Source: Terriglobales bacterium
GTDB lineage: Bacteria; Acidobacteriota; Terriglobia; Terriglobales; Acidobacteriaceae
Assembly (NCBI GenBank): GCA_024281115.1
Contig: JAMXLI010000173.1
Span: 1-47,118, forward strand
DNA: 47,118 nt
Reading direction: 5' to 3'
The translations under genes were made by a program, and so were the position numbers. How positions within the stretch are numbered: position 1 is the stretch's first letter; every line of letters begins with the position of its first letter. The notes beneath the pieces were generated by a model. The model was not told where the DNA came from, did no database searches, and saw only the letters and a list, made by a program, of their open reading frames with translations. Of this stretch, positions 7,452-16,493 are shown piece after piece.

Positions 7452-8399
7452 CTACCGTCCCGCCTCTTCCAGGTATTTCTCCACTTCCAGTGCGGCCATG
7501 CAACCTGTGCCGGCGGCGCTGATGGCCTGGCGGTAACGTCGGTCCTGCACATCTCCGCAGGCGAATACCCCAGGCACACGGGTGAAAACGTAATTCACGG
7601 TCTTCAGATAGCCGTCCACATCCCTCTCCAGCTGATCGCCAAACATCTGGGCGTTCGGGACGTGGCCGATGCCGAGAAACAGCGCGCTGGTGGGAAACTC
7701 GCTCACCTCGTTGCTCTTGAGGTTGCGCAGCGTGAGCCCAGTCACTTCCTTTTTCGCCACGTCGTGTACGTCTTCTACCACCGTATCGGTGAGGAAAGCG
7801 ATTTTGTCGTGCTTGCGCGCGCGATCCAGCATGATCTTCGAGGCGCGAAACTGCTCGCGGCGGTGGATGAGGGTCACCTTGGTCGCGAAGCGGGTCAGGA
7901 ACAACGCCTCCTCCATCGCCGAGTCCCCGCCGCCCACCACCACGACTTCTCTGCCGCTGAAGAAGAACCCGTCGCAGGTGGCGCATGACGACACTCCGTG
8001 CCCGATAAGAGCCTGCTCGTTGGGCAGGCCGAGCCAGCGCGCGGAAGCCCCTGAGGCGATAATCAGAGTACGGGTCCGAATGGAATCCTTGCCCAGCGTG
8101 AGGGTAAAGGGTCGCCGCATCAGGTCGGCCGCGGTCACATGTCCTGTGGAGAACTCCGCCCCGAAGCGCATGGCCTGCTTCTTCATGTTTTCGACCAGTT
8201 CGGGTCGCTGAATGCCCTCCGGAGATCCGGGGAAATTTTCCACCAAGGTAGTGAGCGAGAGCTGGCCGCCGGGTTCATGGCCGCCGAGCACCAGCGGTTT
8301 AAGATTCGCTCGCGCAGCGTAAATCGCCGCAGTGAGTCCAGCGCAGCCGGACCCCATGATCACAGTTTCGCGTACAGGGTTTTCCATGGATGTGGTCAT
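7452..8399 (-). CDS. trxB: Thioredoxin-disulfide reductase
   Basis: 315 residues, full length. FAD motif GSGCAG (16-21), redox-active CATC (C139-C142), NADPH motif GGGDSAMEEA (156-165) and C-terminal FAD motif GVFACGDVQDRRYRQA match low-molecular-weight TrxB. It transfers electrons from NADPH to thioredoxin in the cytosol. One detail is unusual: the usual Pro in GSGPAG is Cys (Cys19), close to the flavin. The start could be Met1 (8399) or Met5 (8387). It is followed within 8 bases by the aldo/keto reductase gene. Confidence 0.95.
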   Translation of the reverse strand: MTTSMENPVRETVIMGSGCAGLTAAIYAARANLKPLVLGGHEPGGQLSLTTLVENFPGSPEGIQRPELVENMKKQAMRFGAEFSTGHVTAADLMRRPFTLTLGKDSIRTRTLIIASGASARWLGLPNEQALIGHGVSSCATCDGFFFSGREVVVVGGGDSAMEEALFLTRFATKVTLIHRREQFRASKIMLDRARKHDKIAFLTDTVVEDVHDVAKKEVTGLTLRNLKSNEVSEFPTSALFLGIGHVPNAQMFGDQLERDVDGYLKTVNYVFTRVPGVFACGDVQDRRYRQAISAAGTGCMAALEVEKYLEEAGR

Positions 8400-8460
8400 T
8401 TTAGATTGTGCCGGCGGGTTTTGGTTGCAGCGCCCCCGGGCCGCGCCGCTGACGGCGGTT

Positions 8461-9171
8461 TCAACGGCGCTGCGCCGGCTTCGCGCTCGCGCCCACGCCC
8501 ACCCGCGCTAATTCATCGGGAATGGTCTTGCGCGCGTTGAGCAGTTCGCGGTAGTTGGCAAGCACCCGCGCTGCCGAGGCGAACAGCGGTTCGTACGCGG
8601 CCTGGTCCACATTCCGCCCTGCGGATGCGGCCGTGCACCGCGCCAGCACCACCGAGGGCCTCCCGAACCGCTCCAGCTGGATTCTTTCCGGGGGCGTATT
8701 GGTGGCGAGCGCCGCCGCCGGGCTCATCACGGCCGCCATGGTGTCTTCGATCGACACCTGCAGCAGATCCTTGGGTTCGCGAATGCGAAAGACCAGGGTC
8801 TCTACCATGGAGCCCGCATCCACGCTGAAGGAGTACTGCACGTTGGCCCAGGGCGAGTCGTTGGCGAATTCGCGCCGGATGCGCGCCCACTTGGACGAGA
8901 CCGCCGGCGAAGATGTGCCTCGCTCCATCTGCACCGCACCTGCCGCCAGGCTGCTGCGTCCGCGCGCCACCTCGAAATCCTCACCCCAAGGGGGCTTTGA
9001 TGGAATGCGGTTGAGCGCCGCCGATAACTCTTTTTGCTCCTCCGCTGAGGGCGTGCAGACGTCCAGCACGTTCACTCGCACCGGCGGGTTCTTCTCCTGT
9101 GCCGCCAGGAGCGCCGGGACCAGCGCCGCCAAGGCCGCCACACACAACCAGGCTTTCCGCATCCGCGGCAT
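8461..9171 (-). CDS. Secreted protein of unknown function
   Basis: 236 residues with a signal peptide (KAWLCVAALAALVPALLAAQ). The mature part begins with NPPVRVNVLDVCTPSAEE and contains one Cys. Overall it looks like a mixed alpha/beta periplasmic domain (LVFRIREPKDLLQVSIEDT). No family recognised. It lies 61 bases upstream of trxB on the same strand and diverges from the SpoIIE phosphatase gene. The start is ATG 9171, with ATG 9162 as alternative. Confidence 0.7.
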   Translation of the reverse strand: MPRMRKAWLCVAALAALVPALLAAQEKNPPVRVNVLDVCTPSAEEQKELSAALNRIPSKPPWGEDFEVARGRSSLAAGAVQMERGTSSPAVSSKWARIRREFANDSPWANVQYSFSVDAGSMVETLVFRIREPKDLLQVSIEDTMAAVMSPAAALATNTPPERIQLERFGRPSVVLARCTAASAGRNVDQAAYEPLFASAARVLANYRELLNARKTIPDELARVGVGASAKPAQRR

Positions 9172-9196
9172 TCTACTAAAGGGCGGCGCGCATCCC

Positions 9197-9202
9197 TATA
9201 AT
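9197..9202 (+). promoter_or_regulatory. Consensus -10 box (TATAAT) before the SpoIIE phosphatase gene
   Basis: Exact TATAAT, 20 bases upstream of the ATG at 9222, in the short divergent spacer. The matching -35 position is poor (TACTAA), so an activator or a short leader transcript would be needed. The call rests on the -10 alone. Confidence 0.35.
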
Positions 9203-9221
9203 CGAAGCGGTAACTGCTCGC

Positions 9222-11429
9222 ATGGCATTGCCAGTCTATCGCTCCCTACGCTCGAAGCCGGACTTGCGCGCGTGGTCTCCGCGCACTGTTCTGGGGCGGT
9301 TCACCCTTTACCTGCTCGGAGTTGATCTGCTGCTCTGGATCGTCGCCCAGGTCCTGAGGTTCGCGGGCGCCAGGCCCGGCAACCTGCTCGGGGGCTGGAT
9401 AACCTTCCTCACCGTCCTCTGTGCTGTGCTGCTGCTTTTCCTGGGCTTGCGCTGGCTGCGGCGCACGTTCATGTGGCGCTTGCGCAACCGGCTGATCGTG
9501 ACCTACGTGTTTATGGCCGTCATCCCCGTGGTGTTGCTGCTCACCATTGCCTTGGGTTCGTTGTATCTGTTTGCTGGTCAATTCGCCACCTTCCTGGTCA
9601 CCTCGGAAATCAATTCCGAACTGAAGAGCCTGCAGACGGCCAACGACGCAGTTGCCCATGAACTGCTGGTCCGGCTGGAACAGGGCGGCCCCCTGGCATC
9701 CGCCACGCTCGAAGGCAGCCGCCGCCATAAGGATTGGACCCGCCGCGAAGTGGTTGCGTGGGTTCGCGGCCATCGCACCAATCTGGCTTCACCGTTAGGC
9801 GAAGCCGTCCAGGTTTCATCCGCCCCTGGGTTCAGCAGCGAGCAATTCCGCGAAGTGGTCCGCGACCGTGGTCACCTTTACCTGCGGGCGCTCACTACCC
9901 TGCCCATCGGTAACGACAAGCTCACGATCGTTTCCAGCGAGCCTCTGGACAAATCCCAGCTGGAAACCTTTGCCGCAAATCTTGGCCGCATCTCCATTTA
10001 TGGCACCGGGTTCCGGCGCGTGGTTCCTGAAAACACAAAATCCAGCGCGCCCCGCGTCCCCTCTGCTCAGGACAAGCCAACCACCTCGTACCAATACAAC
10101 CCGAACTCCGGTGCCGTCAGCGTCCGCAAGGGCGGCCAGGATTACGTACTCGACAGCGGCAGCGCCCCCCTGGTGCCCTCTATTGAGGCCGGCAGGCTGC
10201 CCGCTGCGGGTAACGCTCTCGACAGCGAAGTCAACTTCGGCACATCGATTTTTGTGGTGGATTGGCAGACGGGCAAGGACGATAGCCCCGCCGCCATCAG
10301 CGTGCAGACGCGCGTATCCCGCCTCTATCAGCGGCTGTTTGCCGCACTGGGCGACTTTGCCCCGGCGGTGGAGTACTTCCTGACGCTGATCGCGGTTGTG
10401 TTCGGGCTGATTGAGCTCCTGGCCTTGTTCATCGGCGTGCGCCTTACCCGCACCATCACCAGCAGCGTGGCCGCCCTGTACAACGCTACCCAGCACATTA
10501 ACCGCGGCGATTTCGGCCATCGCATCGTGATTCGCTCGCAGGACCAACTGGCCGCGCTGGAAGGCTCGTTCAACTCCATGACCGACTCCATCCAGAAGCT
10601 GCTGGCGGAGCAAAAGGAGAAGCAGCGCATCGAGAACGAGTTGGCCATCGCGCAGGAGGTGCAAGCGCAGCTATTCCCTCGCGACATGTCGGCGTTGGCC
10701 TCGCTCGAGGTTTTCGGCTATTGTCGTCCCGCGCGTACTGTCAGTGGCGACTACTACGATTTTCTGACCCTGTCTCCCGAGAGGCTCATCCTGGCTGTGG
10801 GGGACATCAGCGGAAAAGGAATTTCCGCCGCACTGCTGATGGCCACCATCCACTCCGCCGTGCGCGCTTACTCGCTGGAGTCCGCTCCCGTGCTCGCGAC
10901 TCCGGCTGCCGTGGCGGTGGGGGCGGGTTCCGCGGGTAAACCCGGCAACAACGGCCACGGCAATGTTTCGCCTGCCGCCCTGCTGTCTCTCCTCAACCAC
11001 CAGCTTTTCGAGAGCACGCCCCCGGAAAAGTACGCCACTCTGTTTCTCGGGACTTACAACGCTCACGCCCGCACCATTGATTACAGCAACGGCGGACACC
11101 TGCCTCCCATGCTGATCGGCCGTGACGGCGTGGTCCGGCGCCTCGACATCGGCGGCACGGTGGTGGGCCTTTTCGACCCAACCCCCTTCGAACAAGGCTC
11201 CATGCAGCTGAACGACGGCGACATTTTTCTCGCGTACAGCGACGGCATCACGGAGGCAGAGAATGATTTCGGGGAGTTCGGGGAGGCTCGCCTGATCGAC
11301 CTGGTTCGCGAGCATCGCGATCTTACCCTCGCCCGGCTGTCCGAACTCATCACCAGCGCCGTAGACGATTGGACCGGGGGCCAAGAGCAGGCCGACGACA
11401 TTACCCTCGTGCTCGCTCGTACCCGTTAA
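9222..11429 (+). CDS. Membrane HAMP-SpoIIE (PP2C/RsbU-type) serine phosphatase
   Basis: 735 residues. Transmembrane helices lie at about 25-47, 63-84, 92-120 and 384-408. A long extracytoplasmic region of about 260 residues lies between the third and fourth. A HAMP domain (about 408-460, TRTITSSVAALYNATQHI...) and a short coiled coil (EQKEKQRIENELAIAQEVQ) connect to a SpoIIE-type PP2C domain (about 490-735). Metal-binding motifs are visible: SGDYYDF, VGDISGKGISAALLMA, YSNGGHLPP, YSDGITEAEN and QADDITLVLAR. Such proteins sense an external cue and dephosphorylate anti-sigma antagonists or STAS proteins. No STAS or kinase partner is adjacent. A small insertion rich in Ala/Gly interrupts the PP2C domain near 560-590. 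Confidence 0.92.
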   Translation: MALPVYRSLRSKPDLRAWSPRTVLGRFTLYLLGVDLLLWIVAQVLRFAGARPGNLLGGWITFLTVLCAVLLLFLGLRWLRRTFMWRLRNRLIVTYVFMAVIPVVLLLTIALGSLYLFAGQFATFLVTSEINSELKSLQTANDAVAHELLVRLEQGGPLASATLEGSRRHKDWTRREVVAWVRGHRTNLASPLGEAVQVSSAPGFSSEQFREVVRDRGHLYLRALTTLPIGNDKLTIVSSEPLDKSQLETFAANLGRISIYGTGFRRVVPENTKSSAPRVPSAQDKPTTSYQYNPNSGAVSVRKGGQDYVLDSGSAPLVPSIEAGRLPAAGNALDSEVNFGTSIFVVDWQTGKDDSPAAISVQTRVSRLYQRLFAALGDFAPAVEYFLTLIAVVFGLIELLALFIGVRLTRTITSSVAALYNATQHINRGDFGHRIVIRSQDQLAALEGSFNSMTDSIQKLLAEQKEKQRIENELAIAQEVQAQLFPRDMSALASLEVFGYCRPARTVSGDYYDFLTLSPERLILAVGDISGKGISAALLMATIHSAVRAYSLESAPVLATPAAVAVGAGSAGKPGNNGHGNVSPAALLSLLNHQLFESTPPEKYATLFLGTYNAHARTIDYSNGGHLPPMLIGRDGVVRRLDIGGTVVGLFDPTPFEQGSMQLNDGDIFLAYSDGITEAENDFGEFGEARLIDLVREHRDLTLARLSELITSAVDDWTGGQEQADDITLVLARTR

Positions 11430-11672
11430 TTTTTCTCTTTTTGTTCGCCCCATCTATAACCGCACGCCAGAGTTATTGATTCCGTTTAAATACCTTTATT
11501 TCTTATGCTTACATTGAATGCTGCACGATTTACACGCAGCCCGGACTTGCAGGGTATCTCAGAAGGTTACTTGTCGGTGACCGGCGGCCGGGTTGAAATC
11601 GTGAGGCGGACAACTCTCCCTCCCGCAGCGGGTTTTCGTTGCTGGATCGGCTGAGTTCCCTGCGGGGAAACT

Positions 11673-11930
11673 ATGAAAGCGAAGACGCCTACCAAGCCCG
11701 AAATCAATCTCGTCCCTCTGCTGCAGGCGGTCTTGTGCGCCGACTGCGAGCTAATCAGCGAAGGCACCAATGGACACTGTGTCGCCTGCGGCAGCCAGGC
11801 GATCATCAGCATCTCCAAGGTTCTGGGCGGCACGGCTTCCGAGCCTCCCCGCCTTGCGCCTCAGTCGCTATCCTGCGGGGAAACCGAGAGCGCGCACACG
11901 ATGAAACGACTCAGCCCGCAGGTTGCCTAG
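11673..11930 (+). CDS. Zinc-ribbon-like microprotein
   Basis: 85 residues. C22-x2-C25 (LCADCE) and C36-x2-C39 (HCVACGS) form a typical four-cysteine zinc ribbon or rubredoxin-knuckle pair, in a small protein with disordered ends. A GGGGA ribosome site lies 3-8 bases before ATG 11673. It follows a 243-base spacer with an AT-rich patch (11470-11520) that probably holds a promoter, although no clean box pair was found. It precedes the NuoF-like gene by about 180 bases on the same strand. Function unknown; small zinc ribbons often act as protein-interaction or DNA-binding modules. Confidence 0.6.
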   Translation: MKAKTPTKPEINLVPLLQAVLCADCELISEGTNGHCVACGSQAIISISKVLGGTASEPPRLAPQSLSCGETESAHTMKRLSPQVA

Positions 11931-12108
11931 CTGAACGCTCCCAAGCCGCGAGCCCTTGAAGTCCGGCTTTCCTTTTGACTCATTGCCCAGAATGGGGAGC
12001 CACTCACCCCACCCGGTGATTGGAATCACTGTTCCGCCTCCCCTTTCGACGTGTAATGACCACAGCGCTCATTTCGAGCGAAAACGTACGCCCGTACCCA
12101 GACATCCT

Positions 12109-14013
12109 ATGAGCCGCGCACCAGCCTCGCGAGTACGCTGCCTGGATGACCTCCACAAACTGGCCGCGGAGGGACGTTCCCAGCTCTACCCCGAAGGACC
12201 CAAGATTATCGCGGGGATGGCCGGCTGCGGCCGCCGGGCAGGAGCTCTCGAACTCCTGCAGGCGGTCCGGGAGGAGCTTGAGCGGCTGCAGATGGGATGG
12301 ACCGTCGCTCCCACCGGCTGCATTGGCTGGTGCTCGCAGGAGCCGCTGCTGGACGTGTGGGTGCCCGGACGCGGGCGCATCACCTATGGTCGGGTTACCC
12401 CCGGCCGCGCTCGCCAGATCGTTCGTGCCATCCCCAACTCGCTACCCGAACTGGCGCTCGCCTATTTGCCAGGCGACGACAATGTTTTGACCGGCGTGTA
12501 CACGCGTTACGACTGCTCGCAACTGGGCAACATCGAAGGCCTGCTTCCCTACAAGGAACATCCACGCTTCCGTAACCAAGTGCGCGTGGTGATGCGCAAC
12601 TGCGGCCTGCTTGATCCCGAGAGCCTGGCCGAATATGTATCGCGCGGCGGCTACAGCGCGCTCTGGCACGTGCTGCGTATGCAGTCTCCAGCCCAATTCC
12701 TCGACCAAATTGGTGCTAGCGGGTTGCGCGAACGGAGCTCTCCCGGCACTTACATCGAAGCGCGCTGGAAACGCCTGCGGGACGCGGCGGCTGTCCCGAA
12801 GTCACTCTTTTGCTGCGTGCGGGAAGATGGCCCCGGGCCCTCCCCCGACAGCGCACTCCTCGAGAGCGATCCGTACAGCGTGCTCGAAGGCATGACGCTG
12901 GGAGCCTATGCCACCGGAGCACGCCAGGGTTTTATTTACTTGCCCAACACGGAACCGCTGGGCGCCCAGATGATTTCCCACGCGATCCATGCCGCAAAGA
13001 TGGCCGGCCTTTTGGGCGGCAACATTCTCGATTCCGGCTTTGGGTTTGACGTGCGCGTCGTGAGGGGAGAGCCTGTTTCCGGCTGTCGCGAGGAAAATGC
13101 CGTAATTCACGGCATCCAACAGATGCTGCAGCCGCTCGAGACGGTACGCGCGAGCTGCGCCGCAGCTCCCTCGTGCCTGAGCAACGCCGAAACCTGGGCG
13201 AACATTCCGGTGATCGCGCGCCGGGGCGGGGCTTGGTTTGCCGACATCGGAACGCCGCAGAGCAGCGGCACCAGAGTGTTCACGCTCTCCGGAGCCGTGA
13301 CTGATGCCGGATGGGCGGAGCTTCCTCTAGGCATCTCCATCGCTCAATTGGTCGAGCAGATAGCAGGCGGCCTGGCGCCGGGCCGCGAGTGCAAAGCCGT
13401 GCAGAGCGGCGGGCCCTCGGGTGGCTTCATCCCCGTGGATCGCTTCGAGCTTACCGCGGATTATGAAACGCTGGCCGCAGCCGGATCCGGGCTCGGCTCC
13501 GGCGAGATAGCCGTCTTCGATGACCACACTTGCATGGTGGAAACCGCGCACGCCGCGCTCGCAGCCCTGCAGGGCAAATCCTGTGGCCGCTGCATTCCTT
13601 GCCGGCTGGGCACGCGCCGCATGGTCGAGGTGCTCGATGAGATCCGAAGTGGAGAGGCGAAACAACCGAGTATCGAGCTGCTCGAAGATCTTGCCTGCCT
13701 GCTTAAGGAGGGGTCCGGGTGCGAGCGCGGGCGCGCGGCGGGAGATGTTGTACTCTCCAGCTTGCGCTACTTTCGCGACGAGTACCTGGCCCACATCAGC
13801 GAACGGCGCTGCCCGGCTCGATTTTGCCGCGCTCTCATCTCTTTCGTGGTGGATACCTTGTTGTGCGACGGCTGCGGCGCCTGCCTGCCGATTTGCCCCA
13901 CTGGCGCCGTGGTGGGGGACCCTGGCCACGCTCACCTGATCGCGCAAACACGCTGCAATCAATGCGGCGCCTGTCGTGAGGTTTGCGCCGCGGATGCTGT
14001 CGTCGTCCTCTAG
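12109..14013 (+). CDS. Orphan NuoF/HoxF-like iron-sulfur protein with degenerate FMN/NADH site
   Basis: About 634 residues from ATG 12109; frames to 11956 or 11992 add an unfamily-like leader. Order: a thioredoxin-fold Fe-S-like domain (GMAGCGRRAGA; TGCIGWC; Cys40, 71, 75), a NuoF-like core, an SLBB-like stretch, the N3 [4Fe-4S] site (CGRCIPC at 492-498 plus Cys538), then two ferredoxin [4Fe-4S] motifs (C586/589/592/596 and C616/619/622/626). This architecture is that of HoxF/HndC/FdhB flavoprotein subunits. However, the glycine-rich flavin/NADH loop reads GLRERSSPG instead of GLRGRGGAG. The CNADEG-type motif reads CVREDG, and the CGEETAL-type motif reads CREENAV. All iron-sulfur cysteines are kept. 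No NuoE, NuoG, hydrogenase or formate dehydrogenase gene is adjacent. It may be an electron-relay or scaffold protein rather than an NADH dehydrogenase (inference). Confidence 0.85.
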   Translation: MSRAPASRVRCLDDLHKLAAEGRSQLYPEGPKIIAGMAGCGRRAGALELLQAVREELERLQMGWTVAPTGCIGWCSQEPLLDVWVPGRGRITYGRVTPGRARQIVRAIPNSLPELALAYLPGDDNVLTGVYTRYDCSQLGNIEGLLPYKEHPRFRNQVRVVMRNCGLLDPESLAEYVSRGGYSALWHVLRMQSPAQFLDQIGASGLRERSSPGTYIEARWKRLRDAAAVPKSLFCCVREDGPGPSPDSALLESDPYSVLEGMTLGAYATGARQGFIYLPNTEPLGAQMISHAIHAAKMAGLLGGNILDSGFGFDVRVVRGEPVSGCREENAVIHGIQQMLQPLETVRASCAAAPSCLSNAETWANIPVIARRGGAWFADIGTPQSSGTRVFTLSGAVTDAGWAELPLGISIAQLVEQIAGGLAPGRECKAVQSGGPSGGFIPVDRFELTADYETLAAAGSGLGSGEIAVFDDHTCMVETAHAALAALQGKSCGRCIPCRLGTRRMVEVLDEIRSGEAKQPSIELLEDLACLLKEGSGCERGRAAGDVVLSSLRYFRDEYLAHISERRCPARFCRALISFVVDTLLCDGCGACLPICPTGAVVGDPGHAHLIAQTRCNQCGACREVCAADAVVVL

Positions 14014-14032
14014 CTGGCGTAATAGCGGGCCA

Positions 14033-15403
14033 TCAGCGCCGCAGGTTCTCGAGGGCGCGCCGGTAATCCGGATCGTCGGGCACAATCTTCAGCGCCTGGC
14101 GGATAGCTTCGACAGCGCGGGCGCGCTCACCCGATGAGGCGTAAATCTTCCCCATTTCGTAGTAAGCGTCGGCTTCGCGCGGGTCCACCAGAACGGTGCG
14201 GCGGAAGGCGTCCAGCGCGCCCTCGCGGTTGCCTTGTTTTTCCAGCACCAGGCCAAGAACGTATAGGTATTCCGGGTGATAAGGATTTGAGCGCAGCGCG
14301 GCCTCGACTTCATCGCGCGCTTTGCCAACCTCCCCCGCCGAAAAATAAATCTTGGCAAGCTGCGCATGGGCTGGTCCGTTTTCAGGATCTTTCTGCAGCG
14401 CCCGGCCCAGGAGATCGAGCGCGGGCTGCACCTGGTTCTGGCGAGCCATGTCTCCGGCTTGTTGAGCCAGGTGATCGGCGTCCATCTTCCCGCTGCGGCT
14501 GCCCTCTTCACGGCCGGCAGCCCGCTCGAACTCGGCGCGGACCTGGCTGGCTTTGTCGGCCGCGCCCGCGCAATCATAGGCGCGCGCCAGCTGGAACAGG
14601 GCTTCCGCGTTGGGCGGGACCGCAGAACGCAAGGGCTGGAGCAGGTTGAGGACGCCCGCGCAATCCCCGGAGCGCAGCAGCACCTTGCCCAGCAGCACGG
14701 TAGCGGGAGCATTGCCGGGATCAAGCGCCAATGCGCGGCGTGCATCCGCCGCCGCCCGCTGATTGTCGTTGCGATCGGCGTACACCGAGCTGCGGAAGTA
14801 GTAGGCGGAGGCGTCGCGGGGAGCGGAGCGAACGGCGGCGTTCAGCTCGGCGAGCGCCTCGTCGGGCTGGCTCTTGGCGCGGTAGCAGATCCCCAGATCG
14901 CGGTGCGCCGCCGCACTGCCCGGGGCTTTGAGGAGCGCGCGCTTCAGCTCGACGATCGCCTGATCGTAGTTTTGGAGCTGCATCTCAAGTTCGCCGAGAG
15001 CGATCGGCGGGGCCGCGCTGGCCGGGTGGGCGCGGGCCGCCCCTTCCAGGACTCGGCGCGCTTCGTCATAGTTGAAGACCTTGCGGTACGCTGCGGCGAG
15101 CCCTAGCGCTCCCTGCAGGTTCCGTGGCGCAAGCTCCAAGGCGGCACGGTATTGGGCAATGGCATCCGGCCAACGCTGCATGCGCCCAAGCAGCGCGCCT
15201 GCCTCAATCCTGACCATTGGATCGTGGGGCAGAAGGTTCTCGGCCTCCTGGTAGCTCTTGAGGCCGGACTCAGCGTCGCCCGCAGCTACGGCCGCACGGG
15301 CACGAGTAAGCAGTGTCGCCGCGGAAGGACCCTGGGCGAAGCTCGTTGCGAGGAGGAGCAGGATGCAAGTGGCGAGTAGTGCACCCCGGCAGAAGGCGCG
15401 CAT
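14033..15403 (-). CDS. Secreted tetratricopeptide-repeat protein
   Basis: 456 residues from ATG 15403, with a signal peptide (ALLATCILLLLATSFAQ). The rest is a series of roughly a dozen TPR helices, with landmarks such as PDAIAQYRAALELAPRN, YDQAIVELKRALLKAPGS and REGALDAFRRTVLVDPREADAY. A linker at about 300-325 (GREEGSRSGKMDADH) splits the array in two. TPR proteins scaffold protein complexes; the partner is unknown. It starts 46 bases after the permease gene on the same strand and could be the last gene of the nucleoside-uptake operon, or an independent gene. A frame extending to 15508 into the permease is rejected. Confidence 0.85.
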   Translation of the reverse strand: MRAFCRGALLATCILLLLATSFAQGPSAATLLTRARAAVAAGDAESGLKSYQEAENLLPHDPMVRIEAGALLGRMQRWPDAIAQYRAALELAPRNLQGALGLAAAYRKVFNYDEARRVLEGAARAHPASAAPPIALGELEMQLQNYDQAIVELKRALLKAPGSAAAHRDLGICYRAKSQPDEALAELNAAVRSAPRDASAYYFRSSVYADRNDNQRAAADARRALALDPGNAPATVLLGKVLLRSGDCAGVLNLLQPLRSAVPPNAEALFQLARAYDCAGAADKASQVRAEFERAAGREEGSRSGKMDADHLAQQAGDMARQNQVQPALDLLGRALQKDPENGPAHAQLAKIYFSAGEVGKARDEVEAALRSNPYHPEYLYVLGLVLEKQGNREGALDAFRRTVLVDPREADAYYEMGKIYASSGERARAVEAIRQALKIVPDDPDYRRALENLRR

Positions 15404-15449
15404 GGGCGGAGAATCTTGTCCCGTGAAACGGGGGGTGTACACAGGGGCC

Positions 15450-16481
15450 TTAGCTGGTGAGCGCTCCGCGAAGCAGGCGCAACGACGCCTGGACGCCGGC
15501 TTCCGCATTGTACGCTTTCGCGATCAGCACGATGGCCAGGATGTAGCACAGGAACATCACCCCCAGGTAGACACGGGCGCGGCTGCCCGAACCGGCGAAT
15601 TCCTTCCATACCAGCACCCCCCATAGCGCTGCCACCATGGGAGCCGATTGGCCGATGGCGTAGGAGATCGCTACCCCGGTAAAACCCGCCGCCACGAAGT
15701 TGAACACCGTGCCCAGCCCCCAGATGAATCCACCCAAGAGGCCAAGCATGTGGTCGGCCGCGCGCGCCTTGAAATAATCGCGGAAGTCCACCGGAACTCC
15801 CACCAGCGGCTTCCTCATGAAGTAGACATTCACGACGAAGCAGCACAGGAAGGCGCCCAGCGTAAAAAAGACCGCAATCGAGTAAGGAGTGAGCGCGTTT
15901 CCATGAGTGAGAGCGCGAGTCACAAAGGGCGCGAACGAGCCCATCAAAATGCCGGAGATTACGCACACCACGATGCTCTTGCGGGTGACCGCTCGCCCGG
16001 AGCTCCCCAGGCTGGCGTAGGCCTTTCCGATGGCGATTACCGCCACGATGGCGGCCAGTACTCCCCAGGCCAGGAGCATTGCGCTTCCCTTGGGCTGCAG
16101 CGCATAGCTGAGCACCACGCCTACAACCAGAGCGATGCCGATGGACACAGGAAAGGCGACCGCCAATCCCGCCATATCAATCCCGGCAACCAGCAGCAGG
16201 TTGGCAACGTTGAAGATCACGCCGCCGACGAGCGCCAGCACAATATTGTTTCTGTCCGCCGCCCGCACATTGTCGAGAAAACCAGGCCCGCTCGTGCCGA
16301 AACTGCCCATGGTGAAAGCCAGGACAAGGGAAATCAGGACGATGCCGGCGGCATAGTCCCAGTAGAAGAGCTCAAAGCGGTAATTGCGCGTGCCCTTGTA
16401 GGTGTTGGCCCACGATCCCCAGCAAACCGCGCTGGTGATCACCATCAGCAGAGCAACCGTGAAGCTGGGAGGTGTAAACAT
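15450..16481 (-). CDS. DMT-superfamily permease, ureide permease / GRP-like
   Basis: 343 residues with about ten hydrophobic helices and very few soluble segments, typical of drug/metabolite-superfamily porters. The pattern WDYAAGIVLISLVLAFTMG, with GGVIFNVANLLLVAGIDMAG and AISYAIGQSAPMVAALWG, resembles the ureide-permease (UPS) and glucose/ribose porter groups rather than EamA exporters. It would import a nucleobase, ureide or sugar across the inner membrane. It follows the PfkB kinase gene by 12 bases with an AGGA ribosome site, so the pair is translationally linked. In this locus the likely cargo is a nucleoside, free base or ribose released in the periplasm (inference). Confidence 0.82.
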   Translation of the reverse strand: MFTPPSFTVALLMVITSAVCWGSWANTYKGTRNYRFELFYWDYAAGIVLISLVLAFTMGSFGTSGPGFLDNVRAADRNNIVLALVGGVIFNVANLLLVAGIDMAGLAVAFPVSIGIALVVGVVLSYALQPKGSAMLLAWGVLAAIVAVIAIGKAYASLGSSGRAVTRKSIVVCVISGILMGSFAPFVTRALTHGNALTPYSIAVFFTLGAFLCCFVVNVYFMRKPLVGVPVDFRDYFKARAADHMLGLLGGFIWGLGTVFNFVAAGFTGVAISYAIGQSAPMVAALWGVLVWKEFAGSGSRARVYLGVMFLCYILAIVLIAKAYNAEAGVQASLRLLRGALTS

Positions 16482-16493
16482 GCTTTTTCCTGG

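Noticed and set aside
11956-12108. N-terminal extension of the NuoF-like protein
   Set aside because: The added residues have no similarity in style to the family; the domain starts right after ATG 12109. The start remains uncertain because no ribosome site is obvious at either place.
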